Notes: a model not told the origin generated them from the letters alone. DNA of 64,000 bases from Hallerella porci (GCF_003148885.1 NZ_QGHD01000002.1:1-64000), one strand, 5' to 3'; positions 33,512 to 41,833 are shown, counted from the stretch's first letter. Translations and numbers: made by a program.

Positions 33512-34681
33512 ATGAAAACTGAAAAAATTTTGAAAGGCGCAATTTGTGCAATCGGAGCCGTTGCGATTTCTTCTTTCTTAGCATATCATGAATCGAAAAC
33601 TCAAAATGCGGAGCAAAAAATGTCTAAAAATTCTGTCGCAGATTCGGAGAAAATAACAGCAGGCGTTGTCGAAGAAAAATTAAATCTTGTTAAAGAATGG
33701 GACAAAGTTTTTCCACAAAGCGATAAAGTCTTTCATTCAAAAATTACATTCCACAACCGCTACGGAATTACTCTTGCCGCAGACCTTTACATTCCCAAAA
33801 ATGAATCGTTAAAAGTCAACGGAAAATTCCCCGCTGTTTCTGTGAGCGGGCCTTTTGGCGCAGTAAAAGAACAGAGCTCGGGACTTTACGCACAAACTCT
33901 TGCCGAGCGCGGATTTTTAACGATTGCCTTTGACCCCAGTTTTACCGGTGAAAGTTCTGGAACGCCTCGAAATGTTGCTTCGCCCGATATTAACACCGAA
34001 GATTTTAGCGCATCGGTTGATTACCTTTCGACCCGCGAAGATGTCGATGAAAATCGCATTGGCATTTTAGGAATTTGCGGTTGGGGTGGCATTGGCATTA
34101 ACGCTGCCGCCATGGATACGCGCATCAAAGCAACTGTCGCATCGACGATGTACGACATGACGCGAGTTTCTGCAAATGGTTATAACGATGCAAACGATAA
34201 TTTTGAAGCGCGCCACAAAATGCTTGTCGCCTTAAATCATCAACGCACGAAAGATTACAAGCAAGGTTATTACGACCGCGCCGGCGCAAATTTACTTCCC
34301 GAAGAACTCACCGTTCAAACGCCGCAATTCATTAAAGATTACACCATGTATTACGAAACGAAAAGAGGATTTCTTCCGCGTTCAAATAATTCTGTCGGCG
34401 GTTGGAACAAAACTTCGACGCTTTCGTTCATCAATTTGCCATTCTTAAAACGCAGCAACGAAATTCAAAGCGCCGTTTTAATCGTGCACGGCGAAAAAGC
34501 GCACAGCCGTTATTTCAGCGAAACCGCTTTTCAAAATATGACAGAAAATGGGAAAGGAAAATTTACCGCGAATAAAGAATTGTTAATTATTCCCGGCGCA
34601 AGTCACACCGATTTATACGATAATTTAGAGAAAATTCCTTTTGATAAAATTGAAAATTTTTATCGTGAATATTTAAAGTAG
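33512..34681 (+). CDS. alpha/beta hydrolase with cysteine nucleophile, exported
   Basis: 389 residues. The N-terminal segment ILKGAICAIGAVAISSFLAY is a signal or anchor. The body is an alpha/beta hydrolase of the COG1073 / dienelactone hydrolase-like group: FPAVSVSGPFGAVKEQSS contributes the oxyanion region, GILGICGWGGIGINAAAMD has Cys189 at the nucleophile position (GxCxG in place of GxSxG), and GASHTDLYD supplies the His. The family acts on esters, lactones or peptides. A flavoprotein gene follows nine bases later, so the two are probably co-transcribed. Confidence 0.82.
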   Translation: MKTEKILKGAICAIGAVAISSFLAYHESKTQNAEQKMSKNSVADSEKITAGVVEEKLNLVKEWDKVFPQSDKVFHSKITFHNRYGITLAADLYIPKNESLKVNGKFPAVSVSGPFGAVKEQSSGLYAQTLAERGFLTIAFDPSFTGESSGTPRNVASPDINTEDFSASVDYLSTREDVDENRIGILGICGWGGIGINAAAMDTRIKATVASTMYDMTRVSANGYNDANDNFEARHKMLVALNHQRTKDYKQGYYDRAGANLLPEELTVQTPQFIKDYTMYYETKRGFLPRSNNSVGGWNKTSTLSFINLPFLKRSNEIQSAVLIVHGEKAHSRYFSETAFQNMTENGKGKFTANKELLIIPGASHTDLYDNLEKIPFDKIENFYREYLK

Positions 34682-34689
34682 AGGTTTTT

Positions 34690-35229
34690 ATGAAACGCGT
34701 TTTAGTGATTTCTTCAAGTCTTCGCAAAGGAAGCAATTCCGAAATTCTCGCCAAAGAATTTGCAAGCAGCGCAAAACTTGCCGGGAACGATGTAGAATTG
34801 ATTTCCCTTGCAAATAAACAAATCGCATTTTGCAAAGGCTGCCTCGCTTGTCAAAAGAAAGGCAAATGCGTCATCGATGACGATGCGAATGCGATTACCG
34901 AAAAAATGAAAAATGCCGAAGTCATTGCATTTGCCACGCCGATTTATTATTACGAAATGAGCGGACAATTAAAGACAATGCTTGACCGCGCCAATTCACT
35001 TTATGCAAGCGATTACCATTTCAAAGAAATTTATTTGCTCGCCTCTGCCGCCGAAGACTCTCCTTCGACTTATAAAAATGCGCAAAACGGAATTAAAGGT
35101 TGGATAGCATGTTTTGAAGGCGTCAAATTCAAAGGGACAATTTTTGCCGGCGGCATGAACTCTCCCAAAGATGTCAATTCTCATAACGACATTTTGCAAA
35201 AAGCAAGAGACGCAGGGCAGAAAGTGTAA
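34690..35229 (+). CDS. NADPH-dependent FMN reductase / flavodoxin family protein
   Basis: 179 residues. KRVLVISSSLRKGSNSEILAKEF is the FMN phosphate loop, FATPIYYYEMSGQLKTMLDRA the second flavin-contacting block. CKGCLACQKKGKCVIDDD carries a cluster of four cysteines (CX2CX2CX5C) such as those binding iron-sulfur clusters in iron-sulfur flavoproteins. It sits nine bases after the alpha/beta hydrolase and before a terminator, so the pair is an operon. A role in electron transfer or quinone reduction is inferred. Confidence 0.85.
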   Translation: MKRVLVISSSLRKGSNSEILAKEFASSAKLAGNDVELISLANKQIAFCKGCLACQKKGKCVIDDDANAITEKMKNAEVIAFATPIYYYEMSGQLKTMLDRANSLYASDYHFKEIYLLASAAEDSPSTYKNAQNGIKGWIACFEGVKFKGTIFAGGMNSPKDVNSHNDILQKARDAGQKV

Positions 35230-35255
35230 AAAAATCGCCTCAAAAAATATTACAA

Positions 35256-35283
35256 GAGTGCACTCACAGTGTGCTCTTTTTTT
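35256..35283 (+). terminator. rho-independent terminator
   Basis: GAGTGCAC (35256-35263), loop TCACA, GTGTGCTC (35269-35276), with two G-T pairs, then seven T. Ends the hydrolase-flavoprotein operon. Confidence 0.85.
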
Positions 35284-35323
35284 CATTAAAATCAACAACA
35301 ATAATTTCAAAATCAAAATGTCT

Positions 35324-35471
35324 TCAACGATTCGGTAAATTCAAATCATCCCACAATTCTTTTGGAGTGTTGTAGATTTTTGCCTTAGAATTTTTAAGCA
35401 AATTGTCGCTTTCAGCAAGCGCTTGTTTTAATTCATCGGAAGATGTTGGGAATACTATATCTAAAGAACTA
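35324..35471 (-). pseudogene. RelB-like antitoxin tail and YafQ-like toxin remnant, copy 1
   Basis: The minus frame reads ELKQALAESDNLLKNSKAK, then YNTPKELWDDLNLPNR and a stop, like the C-terminus of a RelB/DinJ antitoxin. In the next frame, overlapping the last residues, IYRIVEDILILKL resembles the end of a YafQ/RelE toxin but quickly loses homology. An almost identical copy is at 39395-39560. No start codon or N-terminal part is present, so this is a deletion remnant. Confidence 0.55.
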
Positions 35472-35803
35472 TCTAATTAAAAGCTTAGCCCATTCAGGAA
35501 TGTCATCGGTATATTTCTTAGCGATTACACCATCGGAATATCGAAACAGAAGTCTGGGCATTTCGTTTTCAACAGAATTATCGTAAATGTAAAGCCTGTC
35601 GACTAAAGAAATTGCCGCAGCGATATTAACGATAGACTTTTCATAGCGACTTATAATTGTTGAAATTGGGACTTCATGGCCGCCATTGGAATATCTTTTG
35701 GCAATTCTTAAAATATTTATTTCCGGTGAATTTGTACAAATAAAGAAAATGTTGTTTTTCCAGAACCGTTAGGACCAGCTATAATGCAAAGAGTAGGTTT
35801 CAT
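35469..35803 (-). pseudogene. zeta-toxin-like AAA protein, internal deletion and frameshift
   Basis: The frame starts MKPTLCIIAGPNGSGKTTF at 35803, a Walker A motif typical of zeta toxins (UDP-sugar kinases). After about 17 residues it stops early, but another frame begins at once with ICTNSPEINILRIAK and runs RYSNGGHEVPISTIISRYEK, IVNIAAAISLVDRLYIYDNS and IPEWAKLLIR to a stop at 35469-35471, which is the family's C-terminal half. Around 90 residues between the parts appear lost. The ATGA overlap with the upstream antitoxin is intact. Confidence 0.8.
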
Positions 35804-35979
35804 AATCTATCTCTTTTAATGTCGTCTGCAAGTTCTTGAAAATACTTTTCTTTAGCAAGTTCTGCCTTTTTAGAACTTTCGATAGACGATTCTTTGACTT
35901 GACGCATCAACTCTTCAAGCTGTTCGTCGGTCGGGTCTTCGAGCGAACTTAAACGAAAATCTTTAACAGACTTGCTCAT
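35800..35979 (-). CDS. small antitoxin gene upstream of zeta-toxin remnant
   Basis: 59 residues, starting MSKSVKDFRLSSLEDPTDEQ and ending ADDIKRDRL; highly charged and helical (ELMRQVKESSIESSKKAELAKE). It overlaps the zeta remnant by four bases, the normal antitoxin-toxin coupling. Such small proteins precede zeta-like toxin genes in many bacteria and neutralise them. The toxin half is broken, so this antitoxin, if expressed, has no local partner. It is shorter than 60 residues and easily missed. Confidence 0.75.
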   Translation of the reverse strand: MSKSVKDFRLSSLEDPTDEQLEELMRQVKESSIESSKKAELAKEKYFQELADDIKRDRL

Positions 35980-36200
35980 CGATTACATTTTACTTTCCAT
36001 AAAACCCTAGATAATACAGTATTTTAAAATTTTGAAACATAAATGCAGACCTTGATGTCTCTCTGAGTGAAACGAAAGCCTAGCACTTTTTTGCAACAAG
36101 GAACGCTCGAAAAAACGCTCAATTCAAATTTTTATAAAAGCTCTAGCCAAAACTGTTTTTTTTCTTACATTATTTTATAAAAATTAAACTAGAGTGCACT

Positions 36201-37355
36201 ATGATATTGAAAACAATAAAATTGCTTCTTTTATTCGTTATCCTCATTTTTTTTGCAATAAAAGTTATTCCGTATATAACTACTCAATTTGACTATACTA
36301 ATTTTTTTACAGAAATTCATTCTAGTTTTCCCGTTTTATATAATGGAAATACAATTCTAGATTCAAATCATATAAAGGCGGATCTTTCCACAATAAATAA
36401 TGGCGTATCTATTTTAAATCCTTTTATCGCAATTGCTGCAGCAATTGTTACAGGGCTTGCATTTTTTGTGCAGTACACAGCAAATCAGCAATTAAAAAAT
36501 GACAGTGCAAAGCAGCAAGAAGAACGACAATTTTATGAGATGCTAAAAATCCATCGAGAAAATGTTGAAAAATTTGATATTGTAAGTGCTGGGGTCGGCG
36601 CTCAATATTCAAGAATTATTCCAGATTCTAACGGAATCACAAAATTAAGAGAAATACCTGCAATTCAAGAATATGTTCATCACCACCATAAAGGGCAAAA
36701 TGCAATTCGATGCATGTTGCATGAATTTTTATTTTTGTATGCCTGTTTTCAGTCAAATGAAAAAATAAAGAATGATTCTCTTCAAGATCAAAATTTCAAA
36801 AAAGCCTATGCTGTATTTTTTGAAGGAATTGAAAGAGCTTTTTCAGCGGAAGACAAATCACAAGATGATTACAAAAATTTGAAAACAGTAAAAGACGCAA
36901 TTCATTCTCAAAATTTTAACAAATTGCAAAAAATAGAAGAATTATCAAAATTTCATCAATTAGAACAATCAATTCTATTTCAAGGACATCGGCACATTTT
37001 AAACGCATATTATCGAAATTTATTTTTAATTGTTAAATCTGTTGTAAAATCAAATATTTTTGATAAAAAAGAAAAAGAGAAATATTTAAAAATTTTACGC
37101 GCTCAAATGCCTGATGAGGAACAGACTTTACTCTTCTTTAATTGGAAATCTGGATATGGATCTGCGTGGGAAGATAAAGACAATCATTTCTTTACAAAAT
37201 GGAAAATGATTCATAATATCGAACTAAAAAATTTTGAATATTCGGAAGATGGAAAACTCTATAAAGATGAAAATGATTTATATAAGGAATTCACTAATCT
37301 AAAAGAAGCTGATAAAAAAGATTTATTTGAATTTGTATCTAGACGAAATAAATAA
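36201..37355 (+). CDS. PutAbiC-like putative phage abortive infection protein
   Basis: 384 residues. Two hydrophobic helices (about 5-25 and 72-90: IAIAAAIVTGLAFFVQYTA) precede a cytosolic domain with QQEERQFYEMLKIHRENVE, a GHRHILNAYYRNLFLIVK block and RAQMPDEEQTLLFFNWKSGYGSAWE, the pattern I know from the putative abortive infection family (PutAbiC). The reading frame is intact. It sits in a neighbourhood of toxin-antitoxin remnants and other defence-like genes. The upstream sequence shares a promoter-like block with the gene at 37956. Action against phage is inferred from family membership. Confidence 0.75.
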   Translation: MILKTIKLLLLFVILIFFAIKVIPYITTQFDYTNFFTEIHSSFPVLYNGNTILDSNHIKADLSTINNGVSILNPFIAIAAAIVTGLAFFVQYTANQQLKNDSAKQQEERQFYEMLKIHRENVEKFDIVSAGVGAQYSRIIPDSNGITKLREIPAIQEYVHHHHKGQNAIRCMLHEFLFLYACFQSNEKIKNDSLQDQNFKKAYAVFFEGIERAFSAEDKSQDDYKNLKTVKDAIHSQNFNKLQKIEELSKFHQLEQSILFQGHRHILNAYYRNLFLIVKSVVKSNIFDKKEKEKYLKILRAQMPDEEQTLLFFNWKSGYGSAWEDKDNHFFTKWKMIHNIELKNFEYSEDGKLYKDENDLYKEFTNLKEADKKDLFEFVSRRNK

Positions 37356-37403
37356 GCTAAGCATATTCGATTCATTTGTCGCGGAATTAAAGGCTTGCGA
37401 TTT

Positions 37404-37703
37404 TTAAAATCCATTCGTATAATTTTTAGGCAGTCCAATTTTCAACAAGTCGATTTTAAATCGATAGAAATCAAATAAAGTAAAAACTTCATTTTCAAAA
37501 TCTTGTTTACGATAATAATTTGAAAAATTATAATGTTCGTCAAATGGCTCAGTTTTACAAATTCTTAATGAAAAGATATTGGCAATTTGCGTCTTAAAAT
37601 AGACTTCGATAATTTCAATATATTTTCTGATAATTTGTCTTAATTGAAAATCAAAATGATAGCGTTCGTAAATTGCAAAAGAAAGACCGAGCAACTCAAA
37701 GGT
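37404..37703 (-). pseudogene. Abi_2 (AbiD/AbiF-like) family, truncated
   Basis: About 98 codons open. TFELLGLSFAIYERYHFDFQ and QLRQIIRKYIEIIEVYFKTQ match the middle of Abi_2 family proteins (normally near 300 residues). The C-terminus IDLLKIGLPKNYTNGF looks native. The N-terminal third is absent and the middle is shortened, so internal and 5' deletions are likely. There is no ATG; the frame is closed by a stop at 37704. Likely inactive. Confidence 0.7.
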
Positions 37704-37835
37704 TTACCCGGTTTGATCCCTAAATTCTTGCGAATCATAGGCAACTCTGTTATTTTTAATTTAGGTTAATGTTTTTGAAATGTCAAGGTGAATAATGTAA
37801 AATTTTTTTTTGGAGAATAGAGGGCGACAGCTCTC

Positions 37836-37877
37836 GTGTCATCCTGAACGGAGCGTAGCGAAGTGAACGGATCTAGC
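37836..37877. repeat. intergenic palindromic-type repeat element
   Basis: The stretch GTCATCCTGAACGGAGCGTA followed by GCGAAGTGAACGGATCTAG resembles a short dispersed intergenic repeat common in several bacterial genomes (pattern TCATCCTGA-GNAGCGAAG-GGATCT). Only one copy lies in this window, so identity as a repeat rests on recognition, not on internal evidence. Confidence 0.5.
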
Positions 37878-37955
37878 ATTATAAAGAAATTTCTTGACGA
37901 AATTGTTTTTTTCTTACATTATTACGTAAAAATTTTATCATGGAGTGTTAAAAAG

Positions 37956-39296
37956 ATGAAACTGTTTCATTTTGGAATAAAATCAGCAGCGGTTGCGCTT
38001 GGTGCGGCATCGCTTTTTGGGCTCAGCGCTTGCAGCGATGATTCGAGTTCCAATTCCAACGCATTGGATTTCGACGTTATCGAAACTTTAACCGAAGCGG
38101 ATTCTTGCCGCACAGAAATTGCGGGAGATTCCATTTTCGTCAAAGACGAAGCGCAAGTTTACGTTTGCAAAGACAGCGTTTGGGAAAAAGTAAATTTAGA
38201 AATTTCGTCTTCTTCGGAAAAATCTTCAAGCAGCGAAGTTTCCAGCTCCAGCGAAAAAGTAAAAAATGTCGCGACCGAAAAGGACTTGGGAAAGTGCTCT
38301 GCAAAACTTGACGGTGATGCGATTTTTGTAGAAAATTCTTCAACTTATTTTGTATGTGCCGAAAATATTTGGGTGCAGTTGAAAGAAGTCAAGGAATCAA
38401 GTTCGAGCGCTCCCAAAAGTTCGAGCAGCACAAAGTCAAGTTCTAGCATCGCGAAAAGTTCGTCTAGCGTTTCTTCGAGCTCGGAAAAGCACATCGTCGA
38501 AAATTTCGAAGATTTAGAAAAATGCTCTGACAAGAACGAAGGCTTTGCTGTTTACGTCGAAAGCGAATCGGCTTATTACGCCTGCAAAAATTCGCAGTGG
38601 GTCAAGTTCACCGAATACGTTGAAAGTTCCAGCAGCAAAATGAGTTCGAGCAGCGAACGCAAACGCATGATTGAAACGTTTGACGAAATTGACGAATGCA
38701 CCGAAGAATTGGACGGCGAAGCGGTTTATGTCAAAGACGAAATGATATACTTTATTTGCAAAGAAGACAAGTGGGTCAAATTCCAGGAATATGTCGAAAG
38801 CTCAAGTTCAAAAGAAAAATTATCATCAAGTAACAGCGAAATTGTTGCGGACACTGCTGTTGATTTAGGCTTAAGCGTGAAGTGGGCAAACATTAACATT
38901 GGGGCGGCTGAACCAACAGATTATGGTGATTATTATGCCTGTGGAGAAACCAAAACAATTGCTACTGCAAAATGGGGGGAAAAATGGAGGGTACCAACAA
39001 AAGACGAGTTTCAAGAACTTTTAAATAATTGTCGTTGGTATTGGGGATCTGAAAAAAATAGCCTCGGGATATCAATTAACGGATATTTTGTAAAAAGCAA
39101 GAAAAACAACAACATGATATTTCTTCCAGCTGCAGGATATCGAGGTTCCGTTTTGTCTTTCGCAGGCTCTGGCGGCTACTACTGGAGTTCTACTCCTGAC
39201 TACTACTCATTGTACTTCGAATCAAATAGCTATCATATGAGCGAAGGCAGCCGATGCAGCGAAGGCCAATCCATCCGACCTGTCTTAGCTGAATAG
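37956..39296 (+). CDS. serine-rich lipoprotein with FISUMP domain and four Cys-repeats
   Basis: About 446 residues. Signal peptide ending GLSAC (Cys26). Between poly-Ser linkers lie four short modules of about 32 residues (SCRTEIAGDSIFVKDE with VYVCKDSVWEKVN; then KCSAKLDGDAIF, KCSDKNEGFAVY, ECTEELDGEAVY), each with paired cysteines and an aromatic close. The C-terminal 150 residues are a Fibrobacter succinogenes major paralogous-type domain: VDLGLSVKWANINIGAAEP, YGDYYACGE, KWRVPTKDEFQELL, FLPAAGYRGS and YYWSSTP. Start at 37956 begins a clean lipoprotein signal. Likely surface-exposed. Function unknown, possibly carbohydrate binding or adhesion. Confidence 0.85.
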   Translation: MKLFHFGIKSAAVALGAASLFGLSACSDDSSSNSNALDFDVIETLTEADSCRTEIAGDSIFVKDEAQVYVCKDSVWEKVNLEISSSSEKSSSSEVSSSSEKVKNVATEKDLGKCSAKLDGDAIFVENSSTYFVCAENIWVQLKEVKESSSSAPKSSSSTKSSSSIAKSSSSVSSSSEKHIVENFEDLEKCSDKNEGFAVYVESESAYYACKNSQWVKFTEYVESSSSKMSSSSERKRMIETFDEIDECTEELDGEAVYVKDEMIYFICKEDKWVKFQEYVESSSSKEKLSSSNSEIVADTAVDLGLSVKWANINIGAAEPTDYGDYYACGETKTIATAKWGEKWRVPTKDEFQELLNNCRWYWGSEKNSLGISINGYFVKSKKNNNMIFLPAAGYRGSVLSFAGSGGYYWSSTPDYYSLYFESNSYHMSEGSRCSEGQSIRPVLAE

Positions 39297-39334
39297 CGTA
39301 GCGATTGACACTCGCTCAAACCTTATAACAACAC

Positions 39335-39376
39335 CGCCTGCGGCCCACAAAATCCGCAGGCGTTTTCAATTTTTTC
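39335..39376 (+). terminator. rho-independent terminator
   Basis: CGCCTGCGG (39335-39343) with CCGCAGGCG (39354-39362), perfect 9-bp GC-rich stem, then TTTTCAATTTTTT. Ends the FISUMP lipoprotein transcript. Confidence 0.85.
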
Positions 39377-39394
39377 AAATATTAGATTTCTCTA

Positions 39395-39466
39395 TCAAAA
39401 TAAATCCGAATGACTCCCCGTATCGACTAATTCTAGAATCAAAATTTCTTCAACGATTCGGTAAAT
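39395..39466 (-). pseudogene. YafQ/RelE-like toxin C-terminal remnant, copy 2
   Basis: The minus-strand frame IYRIVEEILILELVDTGSHS then DLF and a stop matches the C-terminus of YafQ-type mRNA endonuclease toxins, in which the GSHSDLF or GTHSDLF ending carries a catalytic residue. The rest of the toxin is missing; upstream the frame is closed by a stop. It directly overlaps the end of the antitoxin-like tail. Confidence 0.7.
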
Positions 39467-40060
39467 TTAAATCGTCCCACAATTCTTTTGGAGTGTTGTA
39501 GGTTTTGGCTTTAGAATTTTTGAGCAAGTTGTCGCTTTCGGCAAGAACTTGACTTAATTCATTTGAGAATTTTGAGTATTTTGCTTCAGTGAACAGTCCC
39601 GAATATTCGTGCGTTGAAAGTTGGTTTTGATATGCGCAATCGTTCGACTCATCAACGTAACGACATCCTTCAAATCGTTGTAATGGTCCAGGCGATTTTG
39701 GTTTACCGCAAAGCCCTTGACAAGGTAGTCTTTTAAAATTGAAGTCGCCCAGCGGCGGAATTGAACGCCCTGCTGGCTTTTGACACGGTATCCTACCGAG
39801 ATGATGACGTCTAGTGTATAAAACGCAACCGCTTGCTTGATATTATCAACACGCAAATTTTGCGTGTTGTTCTCTTTATCAAGCTCATTTTCTGCAAAAA
39901 CATTGTTAATGTGTTTACGAATCGTTTTCTCGTCGCGAGAAAATAACAAAGCCATTTGATTGGCTGTAAGCCACACTGTGTCGTTTTCGAGCTGGACATT
40001 TAATTCGATTTTGCCGTCTTCGGTTTTGTAAATTGCGATATTTGATTTTTGTGAATTCAT
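39450..40060 (-). pseudogene. RhuM-family protein, frameshifted and fused to an antitoxin tail
   Basis: Start at 40060 after GGAG; MNSQKSNIAIYKTEDGKIEL, WLTANQMALLFSRDEKTIRK, YTLDVIISVGYRVKSQQGVQ and FRRWATSILKDYLVKGFAVN follow the RhuM-type DNA-binding domain (about 340 residues when complete). After VVTLMSRTIA a frameshift near 39629 occurs; the other frame continues YQNQLSTHEYSGLF and then passes directly into TEAKYSKFSNELSQVLAESD, YNTPKELWDDLNLPNR and stop, like a RelB-type antitoxin tail. So a deletion joined RhuM to an antitoxin-toxin remnant. Confidence 0.75.
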
Positions 40061-40417
40061 AAATTCTCCATAAAAAGATAGAGGTGCCTTTTGCGGCATC
40101 TGAAAAAAATGATTTTATTATTTATTGGATGCTTTGAAAATGAATACAGGCGAGGGTCTTCCTCGGCATTACTTGGCAAAAGCCGTCGCGCAAGTCGTGT
40201 TCTTGCGAGCTATCCTATTTCACGTTCAAAAAGTTAAACGACTCGCCCGTGGATGCATACGCCTCTGTCAGCGAGATGAATGAAATCATTTTAAATATAA
40301 GAAAATAATTTTCCACACTTCATTATTTGTCACTTTTTGTCATTTGAATTTAATTATATTCATAGCGTATAATTTTTAAGCTGCGCTGTTTTTGCTTGTC
40401 AGCGCGGAGGAGTTAAC
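40061..40417. other. intergenic region with GC-richer segment and promoter-like DNA
   Basis: No protein gene recognised. At about 40150-40285 the sequence is clearly richer in GC than its surroundings; on the minus strand it holds only a 24-codon frame starting MISFISLTEAYASTGESFNF. Toward the ORF6N gene are AT-rich promoter-like bases and a hairpin GCGCTG/CAGCGC (40383-40405) directly before GGAGGAG (40406-40412). Confidence 0.5.
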
Positions 40418-41389
40418 ATGAAACAGAAAAAAGTTGCCAAATCAATTGATCACCAAGTTGCACTCATCGATGAAAATGTTCTCAAATCTCGGATTTATAC
40501 CGTTCGCGGTTTAAAAGTAATGCTCGATTCTGACTTAGCAGAAATTTATGGATACAGCACGAAAGCGTTTAATCAGCAGGTAAAAAATAATATCGAAAAA
40601 TTTGATGATGATTTTCGATTTCAACTGAATCGCGAAGAATATCGGAAAATTCTAGGGTCAAAAATTTTGACCCTAGAACAAGGCAAATATTCCAAAAGTT
40701 TGCCCTACGCTTTTACCGAGCAAGGCATTTATATGCTGATGACAGTTCTTCGGGGTGACTTGGCAATTCGGCAAAGTAAAGCTTTAATTCGCCTTTTTAA
40801 ACAGATGAAAGATTTCCTCATCGAAAATCAACCGATGCTTGGCTACGATCGTGCAAAGCTCTCTGAAATTGCGATTCAAACCGAGCGCAATTCAAATGAC
40901 ATTGCAGAAATTCGTCAAGATTTGCAAAAGGTAATGGATAATTTTGTAGATCCGACAATGCATAAACATTTTCTGATTATGAATGGGCAAAAATTAGAAG
41001 CCGATGTCGCTTACACGCAAATTTATGCGATGGCGAAAAAGTCCATTCTGATTATCGATGATTATGTAGGCGTCAAAACTTTGGATTTACTTCGTGGAAT
41101 TGCAAAAGGCATTGACGTGAAAATTTTTAGCGATGAACGCGGAGCGGAACAAATTACCGAAAATTTTCTTGCAGATTTTAATTCCGTTCGGCCAGATGTG
41201 CAAATCATCATTTCGCGAACTCGTGGAAAATTTCATGACCGCTACATTTTTCTGAATTACGATAAATCCAATGAAAAATTATTTCATTGCGGACCATCTT
41301 CAAAAGATGCCGGAAGTAAAATTGCAACGATTATGCAGATTGAATGTCCGCAAATTTATCACAAAATTTTGGAAATGCTTATGGAGTAA
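40418..41389 (+). CDS. ORF6N-domain protein with C-terminal phospholipase D-like fold
   Basis: 323 residues. Residues 18-110 match the ORF6N DNA-binding domain: SRIYTVRGLKVMLDSDLAEI, YGYSTKAFNQQVKNNIEKF, FQLNREEYRKIL and LPYAFTEQGIYMLMTVLRGD. After a coiled segment, the last 150 residues have the pattern FHDRYIFLNYDKSNEKLFHC and GPSSKDAGSKIATIMQI, similar to a single PLD/HKD-like site in which HDRY replaces HxK. The combination occurs in bacterial accessory regions. Its role may be transcriptional or nuclease-like; unproved. A hairpin lies just before the ribosome site. Confidence 0.78.
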   Translation: MKQKKVAKSIDHQVALIDENVLKSRIYTVRGLKVMLDSDLAEIYGYSTKAFNQQVKNNIEKFDDDFRFQLNREEYRKILGSKILTLEQGKYSKSLPYAFTEQGIYMLMTVLRGDLAIRQSKALIRLFKQMKDFLIENQPMLGYDRAKLSEIAIQTERNSNDIAEIRQDLQKVMDNFVDPTMHKHFLIMNGQKLEADVAYTQIYAMAKKSILIIDDYVGVKTLDLLRGIAKGIDVKIFSDERGAEQITENFLADFNSVRPDVQIIISRTRGKFHDRYIFLNYDKSNEKLFHCGPSSKDAGSKIATIMQIECPQIYHKILEMLME

Positions 41390-41423
41390 ATTTGAAGATG
41401 AAAATGATTTTTGAATTGTTCAT

Positions 41424-41540
41424 TTGAATGCGCGGCTTTGCCGCGCATCGGGGCGTTGCGGGGTGTCCCCGCTAGAAGGGGTAGCGGAAAACGCGCGGCG
41501 GAAATTTTATTTTTTCATTTTTGCCGCGCGGTTTACGCGA
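41424..41540. repeat. GC-rich intergenic repeat-like element
   Basis: GC-rich block with the hairpin GCGCGGC/GCCGCGC near 41430-41446, CGGGGTGTCCCCG, and a wider pair CGCGCGGC/GCCGCGCG. It lies in otherwise AT-rich DNA, between the ORF6N gene and the riboswitch, and is likely one of a dispersed intergenic family. It can read as a short protein frame, but this seems spurious. Only one copy is in the window. Confidence 0.55.
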
Positions 41541-41609
41541 GGGAGAGACTTCCCCCACACAAATCTTAGAGTTTTACTAAATTTGGAGCAAATTGTTTTT
41601 GTGCCCTGA

Positions 41610-41798
41610 AAAGCCGAAATCGTTGCCGAAGTTGCGTTGCAAAGTCGACGATGATTTTGAGAGAATCCGGTGAAAATCCGGAACGGTCCCGCCGCTGTAT
41701 GGGAGTACGAAACCGGTGAATTTCAAAACCAGTGAAAGGCAAATCCTTTTGCGAAGGAACCGGAAGTAGGTTTATCCCCGAGTCAGAAGAACTGCGAA
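41610..41798 (+). promoter_or_regulatory. cobalamin riboswitch
   Basis: Conserved cobalamin aptamer blocks in order: GAGAATCCGGTGAAAATCCG, GGTCCCGCCGCTGTA, CCAGTG, GCGAAGGAACCGGAAG and CCGAGTCAGAAGAACTGC. These match the core of the B12 element, including the GAGTCAG ending. It lies 36 bases before the start of the TonB-dependent receptor, so adenosylcobalamin or a relative should repress the downstream uptake genes. Outer stem ends are approximate. Confidence 0.92.
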
Positions 41799-41833
41799 AA
41801 CTTTCGTCTTTGCGAAAGCAAAGAAGAGGAACG

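Noticed and set aside
41424-41609. A 61-residue frame before the B12 riboswitch
   Set aside because: It is made mainly of the GC-rich repeat-like element; the peptide resembles spurious calls from such repeats.
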